From Xestospongia bergquistia (taxonomy: Eukaryota > Porifera > Demospongiae > Haplosclerida > Petrosiidae), in the NCBI GenBank assembly GCA_963965975.1, contig OZ014424.1, positions 2,976,001 to 3,040,000 of the forward strand: a DNA stretch of 64,000 nucleotides, in the 5' to 3' direction. The stretch's first letter is position 1, and every line of letters starts with the position of its first letter. This document shows positions 39,370 through 53,640 of the stretch, piece by piece. Under the pieces are notes generated by a model. It was not told the origin of the DNA, searched no databases, and saw only the letters and a program-made list of their open reading frames with translations. The position numbers were made by a program, and so were the translations under genes.

Positions 39370-42300
39370 CTAAAGCCTTTAATTTAAAGACTTTACAGTG
39401 TTAATGCAAACCAACTTACTAAACTGGTAATAACATTTTACTTAGTTAGTCCCATAGAGTCCTTTAGACTGTGCTGTTTACTTTATAAACTTCGCTGAAT
39501 ACTCTAAACTCTCTAAACTCTTTAATTTAAAGACTTTAGAGTGTTAATGCAAACCATCTTACTAAACTGTTAATAGCAGTTTATTTAGTTAGGCCCACAG
39601 AGTCCTTTAGACTGACCAGTTTACTTTATAAAATTGACTCAATAGTCTAGACCTTCTAAAGTCTTTAATTTAAAGACTTTAGAGTGTTTATTCAAACCAA
39701 CTTACTAAACTGTTAATAGCAGTTCATTTAGTTAGTTTCATAGAGTCCTTTAGACTGAGCTCTTTACTTTATAAACTTCAATCAATAGTCCAAACCTTCT
39801 AAAGTCTTTAGTTTAAAGACTTGAGAGTGTTAATGCAAACAAACTTACTAAACTGTTAATAGGAGTTTATTTAGTTAGTTTCATAGAGTCCTTTAGACTG
39901 AGCTGTTCACTTTATAAACTTCACTCAATAGTCTCAACCTTCTAAAGTCTTTAAATTAAAGACTTTAGTGTGTTAATGCAAGCCAAGTTACTAAACTGTT
40001 ACTAGCAGTTTATTTAGTTAGTCCCGTAGGGTCCTTTAGACTGAGTTGTTTACTATATAAAATTCACTCAATAGTCTAAACATTCTCAAGTCTTTAATTT
40101 AAAGACTTTAGACTGTTAATGCAAACCAACTTACTAAACTGTTAATAGCAGTTTGTTTAGTTAGTTTCATAGAGTCCTTTAGACTGAGCTGTTTACTTTA
40201 TAAACTTCACTCAATAGTCTAAACCTTCTAAATTCTTTAATTTAAAGACTTTAGAGTGTTAATGCAAACCAACTTACTAAACTGTTAATAGGAGTTTATT
40301 TAGTTAGTTTCATAGAATCCTTTAGACTGAGCTGTTTACTTTATAAACTTCACTCAATAGTCTAAACCTTCTAAACTCTTTAATTTAAAGACTTTAGAGT
40401 GTTAATGCAAACCAACTTACTAAACTGTTAATAGCAGTTTATTTCGTTAGTCCCATAGAGTCCTTTAGAATAAGCAGTTTACTTTATAAAATTTACTTAA
40501 TAGTCTAAAACTTCTAAAGTCTTTAAATTAAAGACTTTAGAGTGTTAATGCAAGCCAACTTACTAAACTGTTAATAGCAGTTTATTTTGTTAGTTTCATA
40601 GAGTCCTTTAGACTTAGCTGTTTACTTTATAAACTTCACTCAATAGTCTAAACCTTCTAAACTCTTTAATTTAAAGACTTTAGAGTGTTAATGCAAACAA
40701 ACTTACTAAACCGTTAATATCAGTTTATTTAGTTAGTCCCATAGTGTCCTTTAGAATGAGCAGTTTACTTTATAAAATTTACTAAATAGTCTAAACCTTC
40801 TAAAGTCTTTAAATTAAAGACTTTAGAGTGTTAATGCAAACCAACTTACTAAACTGTTAAGAACAATTTAGTTAGTTAGTCCAATAGAGTCCTTTATACT
40901 GAGCTATTTACTATATAAACTTCACTCAATAGTCTAAACCTTCTAAACTTTTTAATTTAAAGACTTTACAGTGTTAACGCAAACAAACTTACTAAACTGT
41001 TAGTAACAGTTTACTTAGTTATTCCCATAGAGTCCTTTAGACTGAGCTGTTTACTTTATAAACTTCGCTCAATACTCTAAACCTTCTAAACTCTTTAAAT
41101 TAAAGGCTTTATAGTGTTAATGCGAACCAAATTACTAAACTATTAATAGGAGTTTATTTAGTTAGTTTCATAAAGTCCTTTAGTCTGACCTGTTTACTTT
41201 AAAAAGTTCACTCAACAGTCTAAACCTTCCAAAGTCTTTAAATTGAAGACTTTAGAGTGTTAATGCAAACCAACTTACTAAACTGTTAATAACAGTTTAT
41301 TTAGTTAGTCCCGTAGAGTCCTTTATATAGAGCTCTTTACTATATAAACTTCACTCTGTAGTCTAAACCTTCTAACGTCTTTAATTTAAAGACTTTAAGT
41401 GTTAATGCAAACCAACTTACTAAACTGTTAATAACATTTTACTTAGATAGTCCCATAGAGTCCTTTAGACTGAGCTGTTTACTTTATAAATTCGTTCAAT
41501 ACTCTAAACGTTCTAAACTCTTTAATTTAAAGACTTTAGAGAGTTAATGCAAACCATCTTACTAAACTGTTAATAGGAGTTTATTTAGTTAGTCCCATAG
41601 AGTCCTTTAGAATGAGCAGTTTACATAATAAAATTTATTTAATAGTCTAAATCTTCTAAAGTCTTTAAATTAAAGACTTTAGAGTGTTAATGCAAACCAA
41701 CTTACTAAACTGTTAATAACATTTTATTTCGTTATTCCCATAGAGTACTTTAGACTGAGCTGTTTACTTTATAAAGTTCAATCAATAGTCTAAACCTTCT
41801 AAAGTATTTAAATTAAAGACTTTAGAGTGTTAATGCAAACAAACTTACTAAACGGTTAATAACAGTTTATTTAGTTAGTCCCACAGTGTCCTTTTTACTG
41901 AGCTCTTTACTATATAAACTTCACTCAATAGTCTAAAACTTCTAAACTCTTTAATTTAAAGACTTTACAGTATTAATGCAAAACAACTTACTAAACTGTT
42001 AATAACAGTTTACTTAGTTAGTCCCATAGAGTCCTTTAGACTAAGCTCTTTACTTTATAACATTCACTCAATACTCTAAACCTTCTAAACTCTTTAATTT
42101 AAAGACTTTAGACTGTTAATGCAAACCAACTTACTAAACTGTTAATAGGAGTTTATTTAGTTAGTTTCATAGAGTCCCTTAGACTAAGCTGTTTACTTTA
42201 TAAACTTGACTCGATAGTCTAAACTTTCTAAAGTGTTTAAATTAAAGACTTTAGAGTGTTAATGCAAACCAACTTACTTAACTGTTAATAGCATTTTACT

Positions 42301-42799
42301 TAGTTAGTTTCAGAGAGTCCTTTAGACTGAGCTGTTTACTTTATAAACATGAATCAATAGTCTACACTTTCTAAAGTCTTTAATTTAAAGACTTTAGAGT
42401 GTTAATGCAAACCAACTTACTAAACTGTTAATAGCAGTTTATTTAGTTAGTTTCATGGAGTCCTTTAGACTGAGCTCTTTACTTTATAAACATCACTCAA
42501 TAGTCCAAACCTTCTAAAGTCTATAATTTAAAGACTTTAGAGTGTTGATGCAAACCAACTTACTAAACTGTTAATAGGAGTTTATTTAGTTAGTTTCATT
42601 GAGTCCTTTAGACTGAGCTGTTTACTTTCTAAACTTCACTCAGTAGTCTAAACCTTCTAAAGTCTTTAAATTAAACACTTTAGAGTGTTAATGCAAACCA
42701 AGTTACTAAACTGTTACTAACAGTTTATTTAGTCAGTCCCATAGGGTCCTTTAGACTGAGGTCTTTACTTTATAAAATTCACTCAATAGTCTAAACTTT
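39370..42799 (+). repeat. 24-monomer tandem duplication, copy 2 (3,430 bp)
   Basis: Second tandem copy of 35,940-39,369. Most of it (from 40,131) is duplicated again at 45,701. It matches that third copy better than it matches copy 1: both have AAAAAGTTCACTCAACAG and CAGAGAGTCC where copy 1 has ATAAAGTTCACTCAATAG and CATAGAGTCC. Confidence 0.88.
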
Positions 42800-45700
42800 C
42801 TAAAGACTTTAATTTAAAGATTTTAGAGTGTTAATGCAAACCAACTTTCTAAACTGTTAATAGCAGTTTGTTTAGTTACTTTCATAGAGTCCTTTAGACT
42901 GAGCTGCTTACTTTATAAACTTCACTCAATAGTCTAAACCTTCTAAACTCTTTATTTTAAAGACTTTAGAGTGTTAATGCAAACCAACTTACTAAACTGT
43001 TAATAGCAGTCTATTTAGTTAGTTTCATAGAGTCCTTTAGACTGAGCTGTTTACTTTATAAACTTCACTCAATAGTCTGAACTTTCTAAAGTCTTTAATT
43101 AACGACTTTAGAGTGTTAATGCAAAAAAACTTACTACACTGTTACTAACAGTTTATTTAGTTAGTCCCATAGGGTCCATTTGACTGAGTTCTTTACTTTA
43201 TAAACTTCACTCAATAGTCTAAACTTTCTAATGTCTTTAATTTAAAGACTTTAGAGTGTTAATGCAAACCAACTTACTAAACTGTTAATAGCAGTTTGTT
43301 TAGTTAGTTTCATAGAGTCCTTTAGACTGAGCTGTTTACTTTATAAACTTCACTCAATAGTCTAAACCTTCTAAACTCTTTAATTTAAAGACTTTAGAGT
43401 ATCAATGCAAACCAACTTACTTAACAGTTAATAGCAGTTTATTTAGTTAGTCCCATAGAGTCCTTTAGACTGAGCTGTTTACTTTATAAACTTCACTCAA
43501 TAATCTAAACCTTCTAAACTCTTTCATTTAAAGACTTTAGAGTGTTAATGCAAACCAACTTACTAATCTGTTAGTAGCAATTTATCACGTTAGTCCTATA
43601 GAGTCCTATAGAATGAGCAGTTTACTTTATAAAATTTACTCAATAGTCTAAACCTTCTAAAGTCTTTAAATTAAAGACTTTAGAGTGTTAATGCAAACGA
43701 ACTTACTAAACTGTTAATAGCAGTTTATTTAGTTAGTTTCATAGAGTCCTTTAGACTGAGCTGTTTACTTTATAAACTTCACTAAATACTCTAAACCTTG
43801 TAAACTCTTTAATTTAAAGACTTTAGAGTGTTAATGCAAACCAACTTACCGAACCGTTAATAGCAGTTTATTTAGTTAGTCCCATAGAGTCCTTTCGAAT
43901 GAGCAGTTTACTTTATGAAATTTACTCAATAGTATAAACCTTCTAAAGTCGTTAAATTATAGACTTTAGAGTGTTAATGCAAACCAACTTAGTAAACTGT
44001 TAATAACAGTTTATTTAGTTACTCCCATAGAGTCCGTTATACTGAGCTATTTACTATATAAACTTAAGTCAATAGTCTAAACCTTCTAAACTCTTTAATT
44101 TAAAGACTTTAGAGTGTTAATGCAAACAAGCTTACTAAACTGTTAATAGCAGTTTATTTAGTTAGTTTCATAGAGTCCTTTAGACTGAGCTCTTTACTTT
44201 ATAAACTTCACTCAATAGTCTAAACCTTCTAAACTCTTTAATTTAGAGACTTTACAGTGTTAATGCAAACAAACCTACTAAACCGTTCATAGCAGTTTAT
44301 TTAGTTAGTCCCATAGAGTCCTTTAGAATGAGCAGTTTACTTTATAAAATTTACTAAATAGTCTAAACCTTCTAAAGTCGTTATATTAAAGACTTTAGAG
44401 TGTTAATGCAAAACAACTTACTAAACCGTTAATAACAGTTTATTTAGTTAGTCCCTTAGAGTCCTTTATACTGAGCTATTTACTATATATACTTACCTCA
44501 ATAGTCTAAACCTTCTAAACTCTTTAATTTAAAGACTTTACAGTGTTAATGCAAACAAACTTACTAAACTGTTAATAACAGTTTACTTAGTTAGTCCCAT
44601 AGAGTCCTTTAGATTGAGCTGTTTACTTTATAAACTTCGCTCAGTACTCTAAACCTTCTAAACTCTTTAAATTAAAACTTTAGAGTGTTAATGCAAACCA
44701 ACTTACTAAACTGTCAATAACAGTTTATTTAGTTAGTCCCATAGAGTCCTTTAGACTGAGCTGTTTACTTTATAAACTTCGCTCAGTACTCTAAACCTTC
44801 TAAAGTCTTTAATTTAAAAACTTTAGAGTGTTAATGCAAGCCAACTTACTAAACTGTTAATATGAGTTAATATAGTTAGTTTCATAGAGTCCTTTAGACT
44901 GAGCTGTTTACTTTATAAACATCACTCAATAGTCTAAACCTTCTAAAGCCTATAAATTAAAGACTTTAGAGTTTTAATGGAAACCAACTTACTAAACTGT
45001 TAGTAACAGTTTATTTAGTTAGACCCATAGAGTCCTTTAGACTGAGCTCTTTACTTTATGAACTTCACTCAAAAGTTTAACTTTCTAAAGTCTTTAATTT
45101 AAAGACTTTACTGTTAATGCAAACCAGCTTACTAAACTGTTAATAACAGTTTATTTAGTTAGTCCAATAAAGTCCTTTAGAATGAGCAGCTTACTTTAAA
45201 AAATTTACTCAATAGTCTAAACTTTTTAAAGTCTTTAAATTAAAGACTTTATAGTGTTAATGCAAACCAACTTACTAAACTGTTAATAACAGTTTATTTA
45301 GTTAGTCCCATAGAGTCCTTTATACTGAGCTCTTTACTATATAAACTTCACTCAATAGTCTGAACATTCTAAACTCTTTAATTTAAAGACTTTAGAGTGT
45401 TAATGCAAACCAATTTACTAAAGTGTTAATAACAGTTTACTTAGTTAGTCCCATAGAGTCCTTTAGACTGAGCTGTTTACTTTATAAACTTCATTCAATA
45501 CTCTAAACCTTCTAAAGTCTTTAATTTAAAGACTTTAGAGTGTTAATGCAAACCAACTTACTAAACTGTTAATAGGAGTTTATTTAGTTAGTCCTATAGA
45601 GTCCTTTAGACTGAGCAGTTTATATAATAAAATTTACTCAATAGTCTAAACCTTCTAAAGTCTTTAAATTAAAGACTTTAGAGTGTTAATGCAAACCAAC
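40131..45700 (+). repeat. 39-monomer tandem duplication, copy 1 (5,570 bp)
   Basis: This segment is followed directly by a second copy from 45,701. Paired positions 40,151 with 45,721 and 43,151 with 48,721 give an offset of 5,570 bp (39 monomers less 7 bases). Every line I compared was identical or nearly so, including rare variants such as AATTGAAGACTTT, TCACTCTGTAGTC and CCTTTTTACTGAGC. Confidence 0.9.
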
Positions 45701-48700
45701 TTACTAAACTGTTAATAGCAGTTTGTTTAGTTAGTTTCATAGAGTCCTTTAGACTGAGCTGTTTACTTTATAAACTTCACTCAATAGTCTAAACCTTCTA
45801 AATTCTTTAATTTAAAGACTTTAGAGTGTTAATGCAAACCAACTTACTAAACTGTTAATAGGAGTTTATTTAGTTAGTTTCATAGAATCCTTTAGACTGA
45901 GCTGTTTACTTTATAAACTTCACTCAATAGTCTAAACCTTCTAAACTCTTTAATTTAAAGACTTTAGAGTGTTAATGCAAACCAACTTACTAAACTGTTA
46001 ATAGCAGTTTATTTCGTTAGTCCCATAGAGTCCTTTAGAATAAGCAGTTTACTTTATAAAATTTACTTAATAGTCTAAAACTTCTAAAGTCTTTAAATTA
46101 AAGACTTTAGAGTGTTAATGCAAGCCAACTTACTAAACTGTTAATAGCAGTTTATTTTGTTAGTTTCATAGAGTCCTTTAGACTTAGCTGTTTACTTTAT
46201 AAACTTCACTCAATAGTCTAAACCTTCTAAACTCTTTAATTTAAAGACTTTAGAGTGTTAATGCAAACAAACTTACTAAACCGTTAATATCAGTTTATTT
46301 AGTTAGTCCCATAGTGTCCTTTAGAATGAGCAGTTTACTTTATAAAATTTACTAAATAGTCTAAACCTTCTAAAGTCTTTAAATTAAAGACTTTAGAGTG
46401 TTAATGCAAACCAACTTACTAAACTGTTAAGAACAATTTAGTTAGTTAGTCCAATAGAGTCCTTTATACTGAGCTATTTACTATATAAACTTCACTCAAT
46501 AGTCTAAACCTTCTAAACTTTTTAATTTAAAGACTTTACAGTGTTAACGCAAACAAACTTACTAAACTGTTAGTAACAGTTTACTTAGTTATTCCCATAG
46601 AGTCCTTTAGACTGAGCTGTTTACTTTATAAACTTCGCTCAATACTCTAAACCTTCTAAACTCTTTAAATTAAAGGCTTTATAGTGTTAATGCGAACCAA
46701 ATTACTAAACTATTAATAGGAGTTTATTTAGTTAGTTTCATAAAGTCCTTTAGTCTGACCTGTTTACTTTAAAAAGTTCACTCAACAGTCTAAACCTTCC
46801 AAAGTCTTTAAATTGAAGACTTTAGAGTGTTAATGCAAACCAACTTACTAAACTGTTAATAACAGTTTATTTAGTTAGTCCCGTAGAGTCCTTTATATAG
46901 AGCTCTTTACTATATAAACTTCACTCTGTAGTCTAAACCTTCTAACGTCTTTAATTTAAAGACTTTAAGTGTTAATGCAAACCAACTTACTAAACTGTTA
47001 ATAACATTTTACTTAGATAGTCCCATAGAGTCCTTTAGACTGAGCTGTTTACTTTATAAATTCGTTCAATACTCTAAACGTTCTAAACTCTTTAATTTAA
47101 AGACTTTAGAGAGTTAATGCAAACCATCTTACTAAACTGTTAATAGGAGTTTATTTAGTTAGTCCCATAGAGTCCTTTAGAATGAGCAGTTTACATAATA
47201 AAATTTATTTAATAGTCTAAATCTTCTAAAGTCTTTAAATTAAAGACTTTAGAGTGTTAATGCAAACCAACTTACTAAACTGTTAATAACATTTTATTTC
47301 GTTATTCCCATAGAGTACTTTAGACTGAGCTGTTTACTTTATAAAGTTCAATCAATAGTCTAAACCTTCTAAAGTATTTAAATTAAAGACTTTAGAGTGT
47401 TAATGCAAACAAACTTACTAAACGGTTAATAACAGTTTATTTAGTTAGTCCCACAGTGTCCTTTTTACTGAGCTCTTTACTATATAAACTTCACTCAATA
47501 GTCTAAAACTTCTAAACTCTTTAATTTAAAGACTTTACAGTATTAATGCAAAACAACTTACTAAACTGTTAATAACAGTTTACTTAGTTAGTCCCATAGA
47601 GTCCTTTAGACTAAGCTCTTTACTTTATAACATTCACTCAATACTCTAAACCTTCTAAACTCTTTAATTTAAAGACTTTAGACTGTTAATGCAAACCAAC
47701 TTACTAAACTGTTAATAGGAGTTTATTTAGTTAGTTTCATAGAGTCCCTTAGACTAAGCTGTTTACTTTATAAACTTGACTCGATAGTCTAAACTTTCTA
47801 AAGTGTTTAAATTAAAGACTTTAGAGTGTTAATGCAAACCAACTTACTTAACTGTTAATAGCATTTTACTTAGTTAGTTTCAGAGAGTCCTTTAGACTGA
47901 GCTGTTTACTTTATAAACATGAATCAATAGTCTACACTTTCTAAAGTCTTTAATTTAAAGACTTTAGAGTGTTAATGCAAACCAACTTACTAAACTGTTA
48001 ATAGCAGTTTATTTAGTTAGTTTCATGGAGTCCTTTAGACTGAGCTCTTTACTTTATAAACATCACTCAATAGTCCAAACCTTCTAAAGTCTATAATTTA
48101 AAGACTTTAGAGTGTTGATGCAAACCAACTTACTAAACTGTTAATAGGAGTTTATTTAGTTAGTTTCATTGAGTCCTTTAGACTGAGCTGTTTACTTTCT
48201 AAACTTCACTCAGTAGTCTAAACCTTCTAAAGTCTTTAAATTAAACACTTTAGAGTGTTAATGCAAACCAAGTTACTAAACTGTTACTAACAGTTTATTT
48301 AGTCAGTCCCATAGGGTCCTTTAGACTGAGGTCTTTACTTTATAAAATTCACTCAATAGTCTAAACTTTCTAAAGACTTTAATTTAAAGATTTTAGAGTG
48401 TTAATGCAAACCAACTTTCTAAACTGTTAATAGCAGTTTGTTTAGTTACTTTCATAGAGTCCTTTAGACTGAGCTGCTTACTTTATAAACTTCACTCAAT
48501 AGTCTAAACCTTCTAAACTCTTTATTTTAAAGACTTTAGAGTGTTAATGCAAACCAACTTACTAAACTGTTAATAGCAGTCTATTTAGTTAGTTTCATAG
48601 AGTCCTTTAGACTGAGCTGTTTACTTTATAAACTTCACTCAATAGTCTGAACTTTCTAAAGTCTTTAATTAACGACTTTAGAGTGTTAATGCAAAAAAAC

Positions 48701-50350
48701 TTACTACACTGTTACTAACAGTTTATTTAGTTAGTCCCATAGGGTCCATTTGACTGAGTTCTTTACTTAATGCAAACAAGCTTACTAAACTGTTAATAGC
48801 AGTTTATTTAGTTAGTTTCATAGAGTCCTTTAGACTGAGCTCTTTACTTTATAAACTTCACTCAATAGTCTAAACCTTCTAAACTCTTTAATTTAGAGAC
48901 TTTACAGTGTTAATGCAAACAAACCTACTAAACCGTTCATAGCAGTTTATTTAGTTAGTCCCATAGAGTCCTTTAGAATGAGCAGTTTACTTTATAAAAT
49001 TTACTAAATAGTCTAAACCTTCTAAAGTCGTTATATTAAAGACTTTAGAGTGTTAATGCAAAACAACTTACTAAACCGTTAATAACAGTTTATTTAGTTA
49101 GTCCCTTAGAGTCCTTTATACTGAGCTATTTACTATATATACTTACCTCAATAGTCTAAACCTTCTAAACTCTTTAATTTAAAGACTTTACAGTGTTAAT
49201 GCAAACAAACTTACTAAACTGTTAATAACAGTTTACTTAGTTAGTCCCATAGAGTCCTTTAGATTGAGCTGTTTACTTTATAAACTTCGCTCAGTACTCT
49301 AAACCTTCTAAACTCTTTAAATTAAAACTTTAGAGTGTTAATGCAAACCAACTTACTAAACTGTCAATAACAGTTTATTTAGTTAGTCCCATAGAGTCCT
49401 TTAGACTGAGCTGTTTACTTTATAAACTTCGCTCAGTACTCTAAACCTTCTAAAGTCTTTAATTTAAAAACTTTAGAGTGTTAATGCAAGCCAACTTACT
49501 AAACTGTTAATATGAGTTAATATAGTTAGTTTCATAGAGTCCTTTAGACTGAGCTGTTTACTTTATAAACATCACTCAATAGTCTAAACCTTCTAAAGCC
49601 TATAAATTAAAGACTTTAGAGTTTTAATGGAAACCAACTTACTAAACTGTTAGTAACAGTTTATTTAGTTAGACCCATAGAGTCCTTTAGACTGAGCTCT
49701 TTACTTTATGAACTTCACTCAAAAGTTTAACTTTCTAAAGTCTTTAATTTAAAGACTTTACTGTTAATGCAAACCAGCTTACTAAACTGTTAATAACAGT
49801 TTATTTAGTTAGTCCAATAAAGTCCTTTAGAATGAGCAGCTTACTTTAAAAAATTTACTCAATAGTCTAAACTTTTTAAAGTCTTTAAATTAAAGACTTT
49901 ATAGTGTTAATGCAAACCAACTTACTAAACTGTTAATAACAGTTTATTTAGTTAGTCCCATAGAGTCCTTTATACTGAGCTCTTTACTATATAAACTTCA
50001 CTCAATAGTCTGAACATTCTAAACTCTTTAATTTAAAGACTTTAGAGTGTTAATGCAAACCAATTTACTAAAGTGTTAATAACAGTTTACTTAGTTAGTC
50101 CCATAGAGTCCTTTAGACTGAGCTGTTTACTTTATAAACTTCATTCAATACTCTAAACCTTCTAAAGTCTTTAATTTAAAGACTTTAGAGTGTTAATGCA
50201 AACCAACTTACTAAACTGTTAATAGGAGTTTATTTAGTTAGTCCTATAGAGTCCTTTAGACTGAGCAGTTTATATAATAAAATTTACTCAATAGTCTAAA
50301 CCTTCTAAAGTCTTTAAATTAAAGACTTTAGAGTGTTAATGCAAACCAAC
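45701..50350 (+). repeat. 39-monomer tandem duplication, copy 2, deleted to 4,650 bp
   Basis: Copy of 40,131-45,700 lacking the equivalent of 43,199-44,118 (920 bp). Up to 48,768 it follows the first copy at offset 5,570. From 48,769 it follows at offset 4,650, for example TGCAAACAAG at 44,121 and 48,771. After 50,350 the match continues for about 100 bp into what would be the start of a further copy and then breaks near 50,453. Confidence 0.9.
48761..48776 (+). other. out-of-register deletion junction in satellite
   Basis: The sequence runs CTTTACTT directly into AATGCAAAC, joining the middle of one monomer to the end of another. Compared with the intact copy, 920 bp (6.43 monomers) are missing. 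The two sides share only TT at the break. Non-integral loss with tiny homology points to end joining and not to homologous unequal exchange. Confidence 0.85.
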
Positions 50351-51769
50351 TTACTAAACTGTTAATAGCAGTTTGTTTAGTTAGTTTCATAGAGTCCTTT
50401 AGACTGAGCTGTTTACTTTATAAACTTCACTCAATAGTCTAAACCTTCTAAAGTCTTTAAATTAAAGACTTTAAAGTGTTAATGCAAACCAAATTACTAA
50501 ACTGTTACCAACAGTTTATTTAGTTAGTCCCATTGAGTCCTTTAGACTGAGCTGTTTACTTTATAAACTTTACTCAATAGTCTAGACCTTCTAATGTCTT
50601 TAATTTAAAGACTTTAGAGTGTTAATGCCAACCAACTTACTAAATTGTTAATAGGAGTTTATTTAGTTAGTCCAATAGAGACCTTTAGACTGAGCAGTTT
50701 ACATAATAAATGTCACTCAATAGTCTAAACCTTCTAAAGTCTTTAAATTAAAGACTTTAGAGTGTTAATGCAAACCAACTTACTAAACTGTTAATAGCAG
50801 TTTATTTAGTTAGTTTCATAGAGTCCTTTAGACTGAGCTCTTTACTTTATAAACTTCACTCAATAGTCCAAACCTTCTAAAGTCTTTAATTTAAAGACTT
50901 TAGTGTGTTAATGCAAACAATCTTACTTAACTGTTAATAGCAGTTTATTTAGTTAGTCCCATAGAGTCCTTTAGAATGAGCAGTTTACTTTATAAAATTT
51001 ACTCAATAGTCTAAACCTTCTAAAGTCTTCAATTAAAGACTTTAGAGTGTTAATGCAAACCAACTTACTAAACTGTTAATAGCAGTTTATTTAGTTAGTT
51101 TCAGAGAGTCCTTTAGACTGATCTCTTTACTTTATAAACTTCACTCAATAGTCCCAAATCTTCTAAAGTCTTTAATTTAAAGACTCTAGTGTGTTAATGC
51201 AAACCATCTTACTAACTGTTAATAGCAGTTTATTTAGTTATTCCCATAGAGTCCTTTAGAATGAGCAGTTTACTTTATAAAATTTACTCAATAGTCTAAA
51301 CCTTCTAAAGTCTTTAAATTAAAGACTTTAGAGTGTTAATGCAAACAAACTTACTAAACTGTTAATAACAGTTTACTTAGTTAGTCCCATAGAGTCCTTT
51401 AGACTGAGCTGTTTACTTTATAAAATTCATCAATACTCTAAAACTTCTGATCTCTTTAATTTAAAGACTTTAGAGTGTTAATGCAAACAAACTTACTAAT
51501 CTGTTAATAGGAGTTTTTTTAGTTATTTTCATAGAATCTTTAGACTGAGCTGTTTACTTTATAAACTTCACTCAATAGTCTAAACCTTCTAAAGTCTTTA
51601 AATTAAAGACTTTAGAGTGTTAATGCAAACCAACTTACTAAACTGTTAATAACTGTTTATTTAGTTAGTCCCGTAGAGTCCTTTATACTGAGCTCTTTAC
51701 TATATAAACATAACTCAATAGTCTAAACCTTCTAAACTCTTTAATTTAAAGACTTTACAGTGTTAATGC

Positions 51770-53640
51770 ACACCAACTTAATGAACTGTTAACTGGAGTA
51801 TATTTAGTTAGTCCCATAGAGTCCTTTAGACTGAGCAGTTGACATAATAAAATTTACTCAATAGTCTAAACCTTCTAAAGTCTTTAAATTAAAGACTTCA
51901 GAGTGTTAATGCAAAAAAACTTACTAAACTGTAATAGCAGTTTATTTAGTTAGTCCCATAGAGTCCTTTAGAATGAGCAGTTTACTTTATAAAATTTACT
52001 CAATAGTCTAAACCTTCTAAAGTCATTAAATTAAAGACTTTAGAGTGTTAATGCAAACCAACTTACTAAACTGTTAATAACAGTTTATTTAGTTAGTCCC
52101 ATAGAGTCCTTTATACTGAGCTCTTTACTATATAAACTTCACTCAATAGTCTAAACATTCTAAACTCTTTAATTTAAAGACTTTAGAGTGTTAATGCAAA
52201 CCAATTTACTAAAGTGTTAATAACAGTTTACTTAGTTAGTCCCATAGAGTCCTTTAGTCTGAGCTGTTTACTTTACAAACTTCGCTCAATACTCTAAACC
52301 TTCTAAAGTCTTTAATTTAAAGACTTTAGAGTGTTAATGCAAACAAACTTACTAAACTGTTAATAGGTGTTTATTTAGTTAGTTTCATAGAGTCCTTTAG
52401 ACTGAGCTGTTTACTTTATAAACTTCACTCAATAGTCTAAACCTTCTAAAGTCTTTAAATTAAAGTCTTTAGAGTGTTACTGCAAACCAACTTAATGAAC
52501 TATTAATAGCATTTTATTTAGTTAGTTTCATAGAGTCCTTTAGACTGAGCTGTTTACTTTATAAAGTTCACTAAATAGTCTAAACCGTCTAAAGTCTTTA
52601 AATTAAAGACTTTAGAGTGTTAATGCAAACTAACATAGTAAACTGTTAATAACAGTTTATTTAGTTAGTCCCATAGAGTCCTTAAGACTGAGCTCTTTAC
52701 TTTATAAACTTGACTCAATAGTCTAAACATTCTAAAGTCTTCAATTTAAAGACTTTAGAGTTTTAATGCAAACCAACTTACTAAACTGTGAACAGGAGTA
52801 TATTTAGTTAGTCCCATAGAGTCCTTTAGACTGAGCAGTTGACATAATAAAATTTACTCAATAGACTAAACCTTCTAAAGTCTTTAAATTAAAGACATCA
52901 GAGTGTTAATGCCAACAAACTTACTAAACTGTAATAGCAGTTTATTTAGTTAGTCCCATAGAGTCCTTTAGAATTAGCAGTTTACTTTATAAAATTTACT
53001 CAATAGTCTAAACCTTCTAAAGTCATTAAATTAAAGACTTTAGAGTGTTAATGCAAACCAACTTACTAAACTGTTAATAACAGTTTACTTAGTTAGTCCC
53101 ATAGAGTCCTTTATACTGAGCTCTTTACTATATAAACTTCACTCAATAGTCTAAACCTTCTAAATTCTTTAATTTAAAGACTTTAGAGTGTTAATGCAAA
53201 CCAACTTACTAAACTGTTAATAACAGTTTATTTAGTTAGTCCCATAGAGTCCTTTAGACTGAGCTGTTTACTTTACAAACTTCGCTCAATACTCTAAACC
53301 TTCTAAAGTCTTTAATTTAAAGACTTTAGATTGTTAATGCAAACCAACTTACTAAACTGTTAATAGGTGTTTATTTAGTTAGTTTCATAGAGTCCTTTAG
53401 ACTGAGCTGTTTACTTTATAAACTTCACTAAATAGTCTAAACCTTCTAAAGTCTCTAAATTAAAGACTTTAGAGTGTTCATGCAAACCAACTTAATGAAC
53501 TATTAATAGCATTTTATTTAGTTAGTTTCATAGAGTCGTTTAGACTGAGCTGTTTACTTTATAAAGTTCACTCAATAGTCTAAACCTTCTAAAGTCTTTA
53601 AATTAAAGACTTTAGAGCATTAATGTAAACCAACTTGTTA
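51770..53640 (+). repeat. 7-monomer higher-order repeat, two copies at 1,000 bp
   Basis: Markers recur at exactly 1,000 bp: GTAATAGCAG with one TTA missing (51,931 and 52,931), TAATAGGTGT (52,361 and 53,361) and TATTAATAGCATTTTATTTA (52,501 and 53,501). Both copies also carry CAGTTGACATAATAAAA. This is the same period as the repeat at 4.1-6.1 kb, one base short of 7 x 143, but it is built from different monomer variants. Confidence 0.82.
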
